A stretch of 64,000 bases of DNA from Alphaproteobacteria bacterium PA2. GTDB taxonomy: Bacteria; Pseudomonadota; Alphaproteobacteria; Caulobacterales; Caulobacteraceae. Made by a program: the position numbers and the translations under genes. The stretch covers positions 2,019,001-2,083,000 of the forward strand of contig NKIZ01000001.1 of the NCBI GenBank assembly GCA_002256425.1, written 5' to 3'. A model generated the notes under the pieces. That model did no database searches, was not told where the DNA came from, and saw nothing but the letters and a program-made list of their open reading frames with translations. This document shows, piece by piece, positions 28,070 through 37,953 of this stretch; the stretch's first letter is position 1; every line of letters starts with the position of its first letter.

Positions 28070-28518
28070 CCCTGTTTCTCCCATCCCCGCGCCATCTGCT
28101 TCCAGTAGCTTGCGGCGGCGCCAGACGCCTTGACCGCTTTCCATTGGCCCCGCGCCCGGGCAAGCGCTGCCTCATCAGCGCCATCAAACAGGATCACGCA
28201 CCGCTCATAGCCTTCCACGTCCTGGACCGGAGCGCCTTCCACCAGAAACAGTGCCTGCGCCTGGTTGGGGTTTTCAGGACCTGTGGTCAGAACGATCGGC
28301 TGCCTCGCAGCGGCTGGCTCGGCAGACGGGCCATGGGGAAGGAAGCTGTCATCGCGATAGGACCACAGCCACTGGTCCAGCCGCTCGAGCAGCTCGTTGG
28401 AAGGCGGGCGGACGACCGCCTTCCATCCCTTCGCCAGGGTCTTCTCCAGAAGTTCGGGCAGAACCTGATCCAGGCTCGACCTCTCCAGGTGATAGAACCA
28501 GACCTCGGCGGCGGTCAC
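28066..28518 (-). CDS. holC: DNA polymerase III chi subunit
   Basis: HolC links the clamp loader to single-strand binding protein. The 150-residue protein starts at a GTG at 28518, three bases after the pepA stop codon, with AAGG inside the end of pepA. It begins with AEVWFYHLERSSLDQVLPELLEK and has WKAVVRP, LDQWLWSYRDDSFLPHG and QPIVLTT, the conserved chi landmarks. The pepA-holC pairing is common in proteobacteria. An earlier, longer frame would overlap pepA and has no similarity to the family. Confidence 0.92.
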   Translation of the reverse strand: MTAAEVWFYHLERSSLDQVLPELLEKTLAKGWKAVVRPPSNELLERLDQWLWSYRDDSFLPHGPSAEPAAARQPIVLTTGPENPNQAQALFLVEGAPVQDVEGYERCVILFDGADEAALARARGQWKAVKASGAAASYWKQMARGWEKQG

Positions 28519-28520
28519 GA

Positions 28521-29975
28521 TCAGCCTTCGTACTTGTCTGCAACCATGCGGTTGAGCAAGCGTACGCCGTAGCCGGTGGCGCCATCCGGGCTGGTGGGCT
28601 TGCTTGAAGGCTTGGCCCAGGCCGTGGAGGCGATGTCCAGGTGTGCCCAGGGCACGCCATTGACGAAACGCTGGATGAATAGGGCCGCAGTGATGGAGCC
28701 GCCGGGGCGGCCGCCGGTGTTCTTCATATCTGCGATTACGCTGTCTATGCCCTTGTCGTACTGTGGCGGCAGGGGCATGCGCCACAGGGGCTCGGACTCG
28801 ACCTTGGAGGCCGCAAGCAGGTTGTCGGCAAGCTCGTCATTGTTGCTGAACAGACCGGCATAGTCATTGCCCAGGGAAATGATGATGGCCCCGGTCAGGG
28901 TCGCCAGATCGACAATGAACTTCGGCTTGAAGCGGTCCTGACAATACCAGACGGCGTCAGCCAGCACCAAACGGCCTTCGGCGTCGGTATTGATGATCTC
29001 GATGGTCTGGCCGGACATGGAGGTGACCACATCGCCAGGCCGTTGGGCGTTGCCATCGGGCATGTTCTCGACAAGACCCAGAATACCGACGGCGTTCACC
29101 TTGGCCTTGCGGCCCGCCAGGACGTGCATGAGGCCGGCCACCGCGGCCGCGCCGCCCATGTCCCACTTCATGTCTTCCATGCCGTCAGCGGGCTTCAGGC
29201 TGATGCCGCCGGTGTCAAAGCACACGCCCTTGCCGACGAAGGCGATGGGCTGCGCCGCCGGGTCAGCCGCGCCATTCCACTTCAGGACCGCCAGCTGGCT
29301 TTCCCGGACGCTTCCCTGACCGACACCCAGCAAGGACCCCATGCCCAGCTTGGCCATTTCCGCCTCGCCAAGGATCTCCACCTGCAGGCCCAGGCTCTCC
29401 AGCGATTTGGCGCGGCGGGCGAATTCGGCCGGGTACAGGACGTTCGGCGGCTCGGAAACCAGATCCCGGGCGAAGCTGACCGCGTCGGCCAGGGCCGCCA
29501 ACGGCGCAAAGGCCGCGCTGGCTGCGTCTGAACTGGCCGTGACCAACTCCACATTGGCGATGGACGGCTTCACCTCGGCCTTTTCCTTGGTCCGGTACTT
29601 GTCAAACCGGTAGCTTGCCAGCCGCGCACCAAGCGCCGCATGGGCTGCAAGATCAGCGTCGTCCACTGGCAGAACCAGCCGCAGCGACGACAGGCCGCAG
29701 GCCTTCACGTGGCCATAGGCTGAGGCCGCGCCATTTTCCGCCGCCGTGGCGTCAAATTCACCCGCCTTGCCGACCCCGATCAGAACAATCCGCGCCGCGG
29801 CGTCAGAACCCAGAATGTCCAGGGTTTGCCCCTTGCCCCCCGTAAAACGGGTACCGGAAGCTGCCCGGGCATAGCTTCCCCCTGCCGCCAGAAGGTCTGA
29901 TCCCTCGGGGATCAACAGGCCCAGCACAGCGTCTGCAGGAAGGACTTTGTCGGCGGCGACGAAGGCGATTTGCAT
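28521..29975 (-). CDS. pepA: Leucyl aminopeptidase (M17)
   Basis: PepA removes N-terminal amino acids from peptides using two metal ions. The protein has 484 residues from the ATG at 29975 (MQIAFVAADK); earlier in-frame starts add non-family sequence. The catalytic domain shows VGKGVCFDTGGISLKP, DMGGAAAVAG and the NTDAEGRLVLADA signature. The ATG is preceded by GAGAG. It diverges from lptF across about 160 bases and is followed by holC, as in many proteobacteria. Confidence 0.96.
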   Translation of the reverse strand: MQIAFVAADKVLPADAVLGLLIPEGSDLLAAGGSYARAASGTRFTGGKGQTLDILGSDAAARIVLIGVGKAGEFDATAAENGAASAYGHVKACGLSSLRLVLPVDDADLAAHAALGARLASYRFDKYRTKEKAEVKPSIANVELVTASSDAASAAFAPLAALADAVSFARDLVSEPPNVLYPAEFARRAKSLESLGLQVEILGEAEMAKLGMGSLLGVGQGSVRESQLAVLKWNGAADPAAQPIAFVGKGVCFDTGGISLKPADGMEDMKWDMGGAAAVAGLMHVLAGRKAKVNAVGILGLVENMPDGNAQRPGDVVTSMSGQTIEIINTDAEGRLVLADAVWYCQDRFKPKFIVDLATLTGAIIISLGNDYAGLFSNNDELADNLLAASKVESEPLWRMPLPPQYDKGIDSVIADMKNTGGRPGGSITAALFIQRFVNGVPWAHLDIASTAWAKPSSKPTSPDGATGYGVRLLNRMVADKYEG

Positions 29976-30133
29976 GGAAAGTCTCTCAAAAGGAACGAAG
30001 CGCACGAGGCTGCGACCATGGTATCGACCCTTCAGGCCTTCTCGCAAGGTTGTGCGGCGCAGCGACCCATGATTTAGAACGCCTGAACATCCTGGGCGCG
30101 CCAAAACGTCAGCGGGGACCAACTTTCTTCGTC

Positions 30134-31279
30134 ATGCGCCTGATTGACCGATATCTGCTGAAACAATTGCTGACGCCAACCCTGCTGGCGATCACGGCCC
30201 TGACGGCTGTCGCCCTGCTGTCCACAAGCCTGAGCCAGCTCGAAATCATTGTCAGTCAAAGGCAGAGCGCCCTGATCTTCCTGGAAGTCACGCTCCTGGC
30301 CATGCCGCAATTGATCAACATGGTCATGCCCATCGCCCTCTTTGTCGCCGCCCTGATGACCCTGAACCGTCTTCACGTCGACCAGGAAATCGTCGTCTGT
30401 TTTGCTGGGGGCATGAGCCGCTGGCGGGTCATTTCCCCTGCCCTGCGGCTGGCCTCGGTCCTGACCGTCCTTGCCCTTGTCCTGAACCTGTGGGTTCAGC
30501 CGGCCTCCCTGCGGGCCATGCGCGAGGTCCTGTTCCAGGTCCGGACGGATCTGGCCTCAACCCTGGTGCGGGAAGGCGAATTCACCGCGCCCGTCCCCGG
30601 TCTGACCGTCTATGCCCAGAGCATCGACAATGGCGGCCTGATCCATAACCTGTTCATCCATCAGGCCAGACCTGATGGCGCCGCCACCACATACACGGCT
30701 GATGAGGGCCGCATCATCAAGCGGGGCGGAAAGCCCGTCCTTGAAATGCACAAGGGCTCCACCCAGGAGTTCTCAAAGCGCGGGGTTCTCAACTACCTTA
30801 CCTTTGACGACTACCCGTTTGAACTGTCTTCGCTTTCAAGCTCCAGTGAGCTTGTCCACTACAAGCCGTCGGACCGGTATCTGCACGAACTGTTCTTTCC
30901 GGATCTCACCCAGGATTGGGAAAAGCGGAACTATGAAAAGCTGCTGGCGGAGGGCCACGCCAGGCTGTCAACGCCGCTCTACAACCTGACCTTCATGTGC
31001 TTCGCCCTCTGGGCCATTGTCGGCGGGGGCTTTTCTCGTATGGGCTATGGACGGCGCATGGCCGCGATCGGCGCTGCAGCGGCGATACTGCGCATCATCG
31101 GTTTCGCCGTTGAGGCCGCCAGCGAAAATGACCCCTGGCTCAATGTCATGCAGTACGTCATTCCCGTGGCGGGCGCCGCATGGGCCTTGGCCGGGATCTT
31201 CCGCCAGAGGGTCTCGCGGTTCATCGATATCCGTAAGACCCGCACGGCGCGCTTCGTCGGCCAGGCAGGAGCGGCGTAG
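30134..31279 (+). CDS. lptF: LPS export permease LptF
   Basis: LptF is one of two membrane subunits of the LptB2FGC transporter, which extracts LPS from the inner membrane. The 381-residue protein begins MRLIDRYLLKQLLTP at the ATG at 30134, has three membrane segments, a periplasmic beta-jellyroll region (about 120-270), and three more membrane segments at the C-terminus (FMCFALWAIVGGGF). lptG starts one base after its stop. It is the first gene of a large envelope operon. Confidence 0.94.
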   Translation: MRLIDRYLLKQLLTPTLLAITALTAVALLSTSLSQLEIIVSQRQSALIFLEVTLLAMPQLINMVMPIALFVAALMTLNRLHVDQEIVVCFAGGMSRWRVISPALRLASVLTVLALVLNLWVQPASLRAMREVLFQVRTDLASTLVREGEFTAPVPGLTVYAQSIDNGGLIHNLFIHQARPDGAATTYTADEGRIIKRGGKPVLEMHKGSTQEFSKRGVLNYLTFDDYPFELSSLSSSSELVHYKPSDRYLHELFFPDLTQDWEKRNYEKLLAEGHARLSTPLYNLTFMCFALWAIVGGGFSRMGYGRRMAAIGAAAAILRIIGFAVEAASENDPWLNVMQYVIPVAGAAWALAGIFRQRVSRFIDIRKTRTARFVGQAGAA

Positions 31280-31280
31280 G

Positions 31281-32375
31281 ATGGGGCGGCTTGAGCGCTA
31301 TGTTCTCTTCCGGACCTTTGCCGGAATCGGTTCCGCCCTGGCGGTGATCTCGGCCGTGATCCTGCTGGTGCAATTTGTGGATCTCTCCCGCTCTGTGGGG
31401 GTCAGGGCTGACGTCGGGGTCGGCGACCTCTTCATCATGACCCTTTTCAAGTCTCCCGGGCTGATCCTGCTCCTCCTGCCCTTCGTGTTTCTGGGTGGGG
31501 GCATGAGCGCCTATATCGGCATGAACCGTCGAAGCGAGCTGGTCGCCATGCGGGCGGCAGGTGTATCCGCCTGGCGTTTCATCATTCCCTCCGCCGCCTC
31601 AGCCTTCCTGATCGGCGCCCTGACGGTCACCCTTTTCAACCCCTTGGCGGCGGACCTTTCAGCAAGGTTTGAAAGCAAGCGCGCCAGTCTCATGGACAAC
31701 TATCTTGGCGACACGCCCAAGGAAGTCTGGATGAGGCAGGGAGATGAAAAGAACCTGATGGTGATCCATGCCAAGGCCAGGGACAACCGACAGGGACAGG
31801 TGCGATTGAAGGGCGTTTCGGTCTACATCTATCAGAAGGACGAACAGGGGCTGCCGAGGTTCAAGCGGCGGCTTGAGGCGGCAAGCGCAGAGCTCATACC
31901 CGGCTTCTGGCGCCTGACAGATGTGCGCGAAGCGTCCGCCGGCGAAAACTCGGTGCGATCCGACTCACTTTCAATTCGATCCACCCTTGATGCGGAATCC
32001 GCCATGGAGCGGTTCTCGTCGCCAGACTCCATTGCCTTCTGGAAACTGCCGAACGCGATCAAGCAGACCGAACTCGCCGGCTTCAGCGCTGCGGGCTACA
32101 GACTGCGCCTGGAACAGCTTCTGGCCACGCCCCTGCTGTTTGCAGCCATGGCGGTTCTGGCGGCGGCGTTTTCCCTGCGCCTCGACCGTCTGGGCGGTCT
32201 CGCCGGACTGGCGGGGGTCGGCGCCGCCTTCGGGTTTGTGTTCTTCTTCTTCAACCAGTTTTCTGGCGCCCTGGCCGGCGCAGATATCATTCCCCTGTCC
32301 ATGGCCGCCTGGGCGCCGCCAACCATCGCCCTGCTGTCGGGACTCATGCTCCTCTGCTACACAGAGGATGGTTAG
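31281..32375 (+). CDS. lptG: LPS export permease LptG
   Basis: The partner of LptF, with the same six-segment plus jellyroll plan in 364 residues. It begins MGRLERYVLFRTFAGIG, has the VISAVILLVQFVDLSRS first helix, FLGGGMSAYIGMNRRSELVAMRAAGVS (the coupling-helix region) and a C-terminal FSLRLDRLGGLAG. The ATG is one base after the lptF stop. lptD follows, so inner-membrane extraction and outer-membrane insertion are encoded together. Confidence 0.94.
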   Translation: MGRLERYVLFRTFAGIGSALAVISAVILLVQFVDLSRSVGVRADVGVGDLFIMTLFKSPGLILLLLPFVFLGGGMSAYIGMNRRSELVAMRAAGVSAWRFIIPSAASAFLIGALTVTLFNPLAADLSARFESKRASLMDNYLGDTPKEVWMRQGDEKNLMVIHAKARDNRQGQVRLKGVSVYIYQKDEQGLPRFKRRLEAASAELIPGFWRLTDVREASAGENSVRSDSLSIRSTLDAESAMERFSSPDSIAFWKLPNAIKQTELAGFSAAGYRLRLEQLLATPLLFAAMAVLAAAFSLRLDRLGGLAGLAGVGAAFGFVFFFFNQFSGALAGADIIPLSMAAWAPPTIALLSGLMLLCYTEDG

Positions 32376-32421
32376 CCTTGGCGGCTAGCCATAGAGCGCG
32401 GTCGCCATTAGAGGGGAGATC

Positions 32422-34701
32422 ATGAAGTTGAGAGTCCCCTCGGCCAAACGCGGTCTGCTGGCAGGCGTCGCCCTCGTGGTGCTGTCCTGGTCCGGGATCG
32501 CGCATGCTGCGCATGAGCGGGCAGCCGTCGCGCCTCCGTCAGATGGCCTGCAGGTAGGGGAACTCTACCTCGAGGCTGATGAAGTCGCCCGCAATGACAA
32601 GACCCAGGTCACGACCGCCTCCGGATCCGTGGAAGTCCGTTACCAGGGCCGGACGGTCCGGGCCGACCACCTGATCTACGACCAGGCCCGCGGCGTCATG
32701 ACGGTCGAGGGCCACGTCCAGATCATAAACCCCGACAAGTCCGTTGATTTCGCCGACAAGGCGGTCCTGGACAACAACATGCGCGTCGGAGCGATCGATG
32801 GCTTTTCAGCGCGGATGGGGCAGAACATCAAACTGGCCGCCGCATCGGCCGTCCATCGCAGCGCCGATGTCAACGAGCTGAACCGCGCCATCTACACCCC
32901 CTGTGATGTCTGCGCGGAGAATGGCGCCCCCAAGGCGCCCAGCTGGTCCATCAAGGCTGACCAGGTGGTGCAGGATAAGGCTCACCAGGTCGTCTACTAC
33001 AAGAACGCGACGATCCAGGTTCTTGGCATCCCGGTCATGTACCTGCCGGTCTTCTGGCACCCCGATCCACAGGCGGTGCGGAAATCGGGACTTCTGCCCC
33101 CAAGCTATGGCCTGTCAAACCGTCGGGGACTGTCCTATGAGCAGCCCTATGTACAGGTCCTGTCGCCGTCTTCGGACTTGACGATAAGTCCCCAGATCAA
33201 CACGAAAATTAATCCGCTGCTGAATGCCCATTACCGGCAGAGGTTCAATTCGGGCGCCATTGACGCCAGGATCGGATACACCCACGACACGGACTTTGAC
33301 GGCAAGGGCAAAGGCTTCGGGGCGGACACCTCGCGCAGCTACATGCTGGCGACCGGCGCCTTCGCCCTCAATGAAAAATGGCGTTGGGGCTTCAGCGCCG
33401 AACGCACCTCGGACAAGCTGATCTTCGACAAGTACGATATCGGTGATGTCTATGTGGCCCGCGGCCCCTATGTCGCCGACGATCGGCGACTGATTTCCCA
33501 GGTCTACGCGACCCGCCAGGACCAGAAGTCCTGGATGTCTGTGGCGGCCTTCTCAATTCAGGGGCTTCGTCCCGGGGACAGTGATCGCACCTTCCCGGTT
33601 GTCGCGCCCCTTGTTGAAGCCCGATGGGAACCTGACCAGAACCTTCTGGGCGGTCGCCTCAGGCTGCTGGGGTCTGCAGTGGCCCTCACCCGTGACCAGT
33701 CGCCGGATTCACCGGCGCTCCGACTGCCAGGCATAGACAGCCGGCGCGTCTCGGGCGAAGCCGACTGGCGCGCCACCCTGACTTCGTCTGCAGGCCTGCG
33801 GGTCATCCCCTTCGCAAATGTTCGATTTGACGCCTATAATCTGAATGATTTAAATGGCATAAAGGGAAAATCTAACAGCATAGCCCGCGGCCTGGTGACG
33901 GCCGGCGCTGATTTCACCCTGCCCTTCGTCCGAAGGTTCGAAACATCCACCGTAGTGCTTGAACCTGTTGGACAAATTGTCATTTCCCCACGGGTTCGCC
34001 AGATCCGGGTCGGCAAGGGCGTCACTGGCGCGCCGATATATCTGAACGAGGACTCCATTGCGTTCGAGTTCGACGAAACCAATCTCTTCCGTCCGGACAA
34101 GTTCCCCGGTCATGACCTCTATGAAGACGGCTTGAGGGCAAATCTGGGCGGACGCGCAAGTGTCCTGTGGGATGATGGCCGGAGGGCCAGTCTGTTGATC
34201 GGTCGCAGTTATCGTGACGCCGACAACGCCGTTTTCTCGACCACGAGCGGCCTGACCAAGAAGGCTTCGGACTGGATCGTGGCCGCTGACGCCCAACCCC
34301 TGCCCGGCGTGTCCTTCTTCAGCCGCGCGCGCCTCGACAGCGACAATCTGGCCCTGCAGCGGGCCGAGGCTGGCGCGAACGTCAACCTCAAGCGGGGCAA
34401 TGGCTATCTCCGATATCTTCGGGACGTATCCGGACCGACAGGCCTCAAGACAGAGAACGTCGATATTGGCGGTGAGGTTTTTGTCAGCAAGCACTGGGGC
34501 GTTTCGGCCTACGGAAACCGGGATCTGGCCCAGAGCGCCTGGCTGATCCGGGACCTGGGGATCGTCTACCGCGACGAATGCACCAGGGTGGATGTGATCT
34601 ACCGGCGGGAAGACGTTGTGATCGGACGCCTGGGCAAATCCGAGTCTGTTGCGGTGCGCCTCACCCTCGCCACATTGGGCGGGCCGATATATGCCAACTG
34701 A
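32422..34701 (+). CDS. lptD: LPS-assembly protein LptD
   Basis: LptD forms the outer-membrane barrel that inserts LPS. The 759-residue protein has a signal peptide (cleavage near AHA, 27-29), a periplasmic LptA-like beta-jellyroll (GELYLEADEV, about 46-150) and a C-terminal barrel. Only three cysteines are present: C161 and C164 in CDVC and one near the C-terminus in DECTRVD. E. coli uses four in two disulfides. A CxxC plus one cysteine near the end appears in other alphaproteobacterial LptD proteins as I recall them. It lies between lptG and the SurA-like gene. Confidence 0.93.
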   Translation: MKLRVPSAKRGLLAGVALVVLSWSGIAHAAHERAAVAPPSDGLQVGELYLEADEVARNDKTQVTTASGSVEVRYQGRTVRADHLIYDQARGVMTVEGHVQIINPDKSVDFADKAVLDNNMRVGAIDGFSARMGQNIKLAAASAVHRSADVNELNRAIYTPCDVCAENGAPKAPSWSIKADQVVQDKAHQVVYYKNATIQVLGIPVMYLPVFWHPDPQAVRKSGLLPPSYGLSNRRGLSYEQPYVQVLSPSSDLTISPQINTKINPLLNAHYRQRFNSGAIDARIGYTHDTDFDGKGKGFGADTSRSYMLATGAFALNEKWRWGFSAERTSDKLIFDKYDIGDVYVARGPYVADDRRLISQVYATRQDQKSWMSVAAFSIQGLRPGDSDRTFPVVAPLVEARWEPDQNLLGGRLRLLGSAVALTRDQSPDSPALRLPGIDSRRVSGEADWRATLTSSAGLRVIPFANVRFDAYNLNDLNGIKGKSNSIARGLVTAGADFTLPFVRRFETSTVVLEPVGQIVISPRVRQIRVGKGVTGAPIYLNEDSIAFEFDETNLFRPDKFPGHDLYEDGLRANLGGRASVLWDDGRRASLLIGRSYRDADNAVFSTTSGLTKKASDWIVAADAQPLPGVSFFSRARLDSDNLALQRAEAGANVNLKRGNGYLRYLRDVSGPTGLKTENVDIGGEVFVSKHWGVSAYGNRDLAQSAWLIRDLGIVYRDECTRVDVIYRREDVVIGRLGKSESVAVRLTLATLGGPIYAN

Positions 34702-34762
34702 CTCGAACGATCTTGAGCGCGCGGGCGACGCCGCGATCCGCTTTAAAGGAATGCACTATCCC

Positions 34763-36112
34763 ATGAGAACATCGGCGAAAGTCACGGGCCAGTGGGCGCG
34801 CGGCGCGGTCATTGCGGCCGCCGTCGGTCTGGCTCCGGCCGCTATGGCGCAGGCCCCGGCTGCAGCCCCTGCCCCGGCTGAGCAGGCCCCGGCTCCGGCT
34901 CCGGCTCCGGCGGCCGCATCGGCTTCAGTGGCGGCGATCGTGAATGATGAAATCATCTCGACCTATGACCTGTCGCAGAGAATGCGCCTGCTCATCGCCA
35001 CCAGCGGCGTCCAGCCCACCGAACAGACCCTGCCCCAGTTCCAGCGCGAGGCCCTGATCAGCCTTGTCGATGAGCGGCTGCAGCTTCACGAACTGCGTCG
35101 GGTCGAGAAGGAGCAGAAGATCGAGTTGGTCGCCACGGACGAAGAGATCAACGAAGAGATCTCCGAAATGGCCAAACAGAACCGCATGACCGCCCAGCAG
35201 TTCGCGGCTCAGATGAGCTCCCAGAATATCGGTATCGAGACCCTGAAGCAGCAATTGCGGGCCCAGGTCAGCTGGCAGCGATGGATACGCGGCCGCTATG
35301 GTTCCAGGCTGCGCATTGGCGACGACCAGATCAACGCCCAGCTGCAGAGGATCCAGGCCTCCGCCTCCAAGCCTCAGTACCAGATTTCCGAAGTCTTCCT
35401 GGACGCCAACCGGGTCGGCGGCATGGATACGGCTGTCTCCGGCGCAACCCAGTTGATTGCACAGCTGCAGCAGGGCGCGCCCTTCCAGTCTGTGGCCCGG
35501 CAGTTCTCGGCGTCCGCCTCGGCGGCGGCTGGCGGAGAGGTTGGCTGGATCACCTCGGGTGAAATGCCGGCCGAAGTGGATGCTGCCGTCGAACAGATGC
35601 GGCCGGGGCAGTTGTCCAAGCCAATCCTGGTCCGGGACGGCGTCTACATCATCTATCTGCAGGACAAGCGGGCCGGCGCCAGTGCGGCCATGGTCAGCCT
35701 CAAACAGGCGGCTGTCGCCTTGCCGCAGTCGGCGAGCACGGCCGAGCTGGACGCTGCGCGCACGAAGCTGCTGGCCCTGAAAGCCCAGATCAAGGGTTGC
35801 GGAGACCTGGAAAGCCAGGCTGCGAAAGTCCCGGGCATCGTTTCCGGCGACCTCGGCGAAGCAGAAATCAAGGATCTGGCTCCGGCCTTCCGTGAGGCCG
35901 CTGAAACCCTAGCCGTCGGCCAGATTTCTGACCCCATTCGCACGGCTGCCGGCCTCCACATTCTGGGGATCTGCGGCAAGCGGTCGGGCGGCGACGACGA
36001 GGCTCAAAGCCGGGAGCAGATCGAGGGCCGGTTGTTCAGCCAGCAACTGAGCATGATCGCCCGGCGGTACATGCGCGATCTCCGGAATTCAGCGACCATC
36101 GAGACCCGGTAA
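34763..36112 (+). CDS. surA: Periplasmic peptidyl-prolyl isomerase, SurA-like
   Basis: SurA escorts outer-membrane proteins to BamA. The 449-residue product of the ATG at 34763 has a signal peptide cleaved after AMA (27-29), an Ala/Pro-rich linker, a SurA N-terminal chaperone region (ASVAAIVNDEIISTYDLSQR) and a parvulin domain around residues 200-300 with AGGEVGWI and LSKPILVRDGVYIIYL. A second C-terminal parvulin-like part is weaker. An AAAGGA stretch precedes 34751, so the ATG at 34751 or 34691 is possible. The neighbours lptD, pdxA and rsmA match the E. coli lptD-surA-pdxA-rsmA order. Confidence 0.92.
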   Translation: MRTSAKVTGQWARGAVIAAAVGLAPAAMAQAPAAAPAPAEQAPAPAPAPAAASASVAAIVNDEIISTYDLSQRMRLLIATSGVQPTEQTLPQFQREALISLVDERLQLHELRRVEKEQKIELVATDEEINEEISEMAKQNRMTAQQFAAQMSSQNIGIETLKQQLRAQVSWQRWIRGRYGSRLRIGDDQINAQLQRIQASASKPQYQISEVFLDANRVGGMDTAVSGATQLIAQLQQGAPFQSVARQFSASASAAAGGEVGWITSGEMPAEVDAAVEQMRPGQLSKPILVRDGVYIIYLQDKRAGASAAMVSLKQAAVALPQSASTAELDAARTKLLALKAQIKGCGDLESQAAKVPGIVSGDLGEAEIKDLAPAFREAAETLAVGQISDPIRTAAGLHILGICGKRSGGDDEAQSREQIEGRLFSQQLSMIARRYMRDLRNSATIETR

Positions 36113-36127
36113 GGGCAGGCCTTCGCC

Positions 36128-37126
36128 TTGTCGGCTTCCAGCCCCCTGATTGTCTCTCCGGGAGACCCGTCCGGGATCGGTCCGGAAATCATCGGGGGAG
36201 CCTGGCAGGCGCTCCGGGCTGAAAACATCTGCTTCGCCGTCGTCGGAGACGCCGATCAGCTGAGGGGGCGCGGGCTTGAAGTCCAGGCGATAGAAGCCCT
36301 GAGCCAGGCCCCCGGCGTCTTTCCGCAGGCTGTGCCGGTCCTTCACAGCCCGCTGGGCGTACCGGCTGTTCCCGGCCAACCTTCCAGCAAGGCGGCGCCA
36401 GCAATCATCGAATGGATCCGACAGGCGACCGAACTCTGCCTGTCCGGCCAGGCCGCAGGGCTGGTTACGGCGCCCATAGCCAAGGCGACGCTCTATGATT
36501 CAGGCTTCAGCTATCCCGGTCACACGGAATACCTGGGGGCCCTGACCGCGGATACGCCGTTGGCGGGTGAACGCGGCCCCATCATGATGCTGGCCGTCGA
36601 TGGTCTGCGGACCACCCTGGTCACAATCCACAAGCCCCTGAGTGAGGTGGCGTCGGCCATCTCGTCGGACAGCATAGTCCATGCGGGTCTGGTGACGGCG
36701 CAGGCGCTCACACGTGATTTTGCGATCGTCAATCCAAGGATCGCCGTCGCCGGCCTCAACCCCCATGCAGGCGAAAGTGGAACCATTGGCCGGGAGGAGG
36801 TCGAGATCATTGAACCGGCCATAGCCCAGCTGAAGACGCTTGGGGTGAACGCCACGGGGCCTTACCCTGCAGACAGCCTCTTCACATCCGAACACCGCCA
36901 TCGCTATGACGCAGCGCTCTGCATGTATCACGATCAGGCTCTGATCCCTGTGAAAATGCTCGACTTCTGGGGCGGCGTTAATGTGAGCCTGGGACTGCCC
37001 ATTGTGCGCACCTCTCCCGACCATGGCACTGCATTTGATATCGCGGGAACCGGGAAGGCCCGGTCAGACAGCATGACGGCTGCAATCAGGATGGCCCGGC
37101 AGATCGCTGACAGCAGGGCCCGGTGA
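36128..37126 (+). CDS. pdxA: 4-hydroxythreonine-4-phosphate dehydrogenase
   Basis: PdxA oxidises 4-phosphohydroxy-L-threonine in vitamin B6 synthesis. The 332-residue protein opens with LIVSPGDPSGIGPEI, has VTAPIAKATLYDSGFSYPGHTEYLG with the metal-binding histidine, and ends with FDIAGTGKARSDSMTAAIR. The start is a TTG at 36128 following GGCAGG; no ATG lies before the first conserved motif. The stop overlaps the rsmA start (GTGA), indicating translational coupling. Confidence 0.95.
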   Translation: MSASSPLIVSPGDPSGIGPEIIGGAWQALRAENICFAVVGDADQLRGRGLEVQAIEALSQAPGVFPQAVPVLHSPLGVPAVPGQPSSKAAPAIIEWIRQATELCLSGQAAGLVTAPIAKATLYDSGFSYPGHTEYLGALTADTPLAGERGPIMMLAVDGLRTTLVTIHKPLSEVASAISSDSIVHAGLVTAQALTRDFAIVNPRIAVAGLNPHAGESGTIGREEVEIIEPAIAQLKTLGVNATGPYPADSLFTSEHRHRYDAALCMYHDQALIPVKMLDFWGGVNVSLGLPIVRTSPDHGTAFDIAGTGKARSDSMTAAIRMARQIADSRAR

Positions 37127-37953
37127 CAGACCTCGCCAGTCTCCCTCCCCTTCGCGACAGCCTCGCCGCCCACGGTCTGATCGCCAACAAGGGGTTTGGG
37201 CAGCACTTCCTGCTCGATCTGAACATTACGCGAAAGATCGCCAAGCTGGCTGACCTGCCGCCGGGCCTCACCGTGATCGAGGTCGGACCCGGCCCCGGAG
37301 GATTGACCCGCGCCTTGCTGGAGACGGGCGCCCGGGTCATCGCCATCGAAAAGGACGTCCGTTTCAAACCCCTGCTCGATGACCTGTCCGCGGCGGCCGA
37401 GGGCCGGCTGACTGTGGTGTTTGAAGACGCCTTGAAGGTCGATGAAACAGAGCTGCTCGCGGGGCAGCCTGCGGCAATAGTGTCAAACCTGCCCTACAAT
37501 GTCGGCACGCCACTGCTGATCAAATGGCTTACCGGACCGTTCAGGCCCGCAAGCCTCACCCTGATGTTTCAGCGCGAAGTGGTGGATCGCATAACCGCAA
37601 CGGTCGACGACGAGGCCTATGGGCGACTGGCCGTCCTGGCGGCTGCAACCGCGAGCGCCCGCAAGGTGATGGATGTGCCGGCCCAGGCCTTCACCCCGCC
37701 CCCCAAGGTAACCTCGGCGGTTGTCCGACTGGTCCCGGTGGAGTCGCCAATACCGTCCGACCTTCTGGAGGCCTTGCAGCAGATCACGGCTGCAGCCTTC
37801 GGGCAGAGGCGCAAGATGCTCAGGTCCAGTCTCAAGGCCCTGGGCGGGGAAACCCTGTGTCAGGCTGCCGGCCTGTCTGCCGATCGGCGCGCCGAGACGG
37901 TGGACCTGAACGGCTTTCTGGACCTCGCCCGGGCCCTGCAAAGCCGGCGCTAG
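37123..37953 (+). CDS. rsmA: 16S rRNA dimethyladenosine transferase
   Basis: RsmA (KsgA) dimethylates two adjacent adenosines near the 3' end of 16S rRNA. The 276-residue protein has NKGFGQHFLLDLNITRKIA near the start, motif I VIEVGPGPGGLTRALL, the catalytic NLPYNVGTPLL and the C-terminal helical domain. The start is a GTG that overlaps the pdxA stop. Its TAG stop shares a CTAG (37950-37953) with the stop of the convergent SRPBCC gene. Confidence 0.97.
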   Translation: MTDLASLPPLRDSLAAHGLIANKGFGQHFLLDLNITRKIAKLADLPPGLTVIEVGPGPGGLTRALLETGARVIAIEKDVRFKPLLDDLSAAAEGRLTVVFEDALKVDETELLAGQPAAIVSNLPYNVGTPLLIKWLTGPFRPASLTLMFQREVVDRITATVDDEAYGRLAVLAAATASARKVMDVPAQAFTPPPKVTSAVVRLVPVESPIPSDLLEALQQITAAAFGQRRKMLRSSLKALGGETLCQAAGLSADRRAETVDLNGFLDLARALQSRR

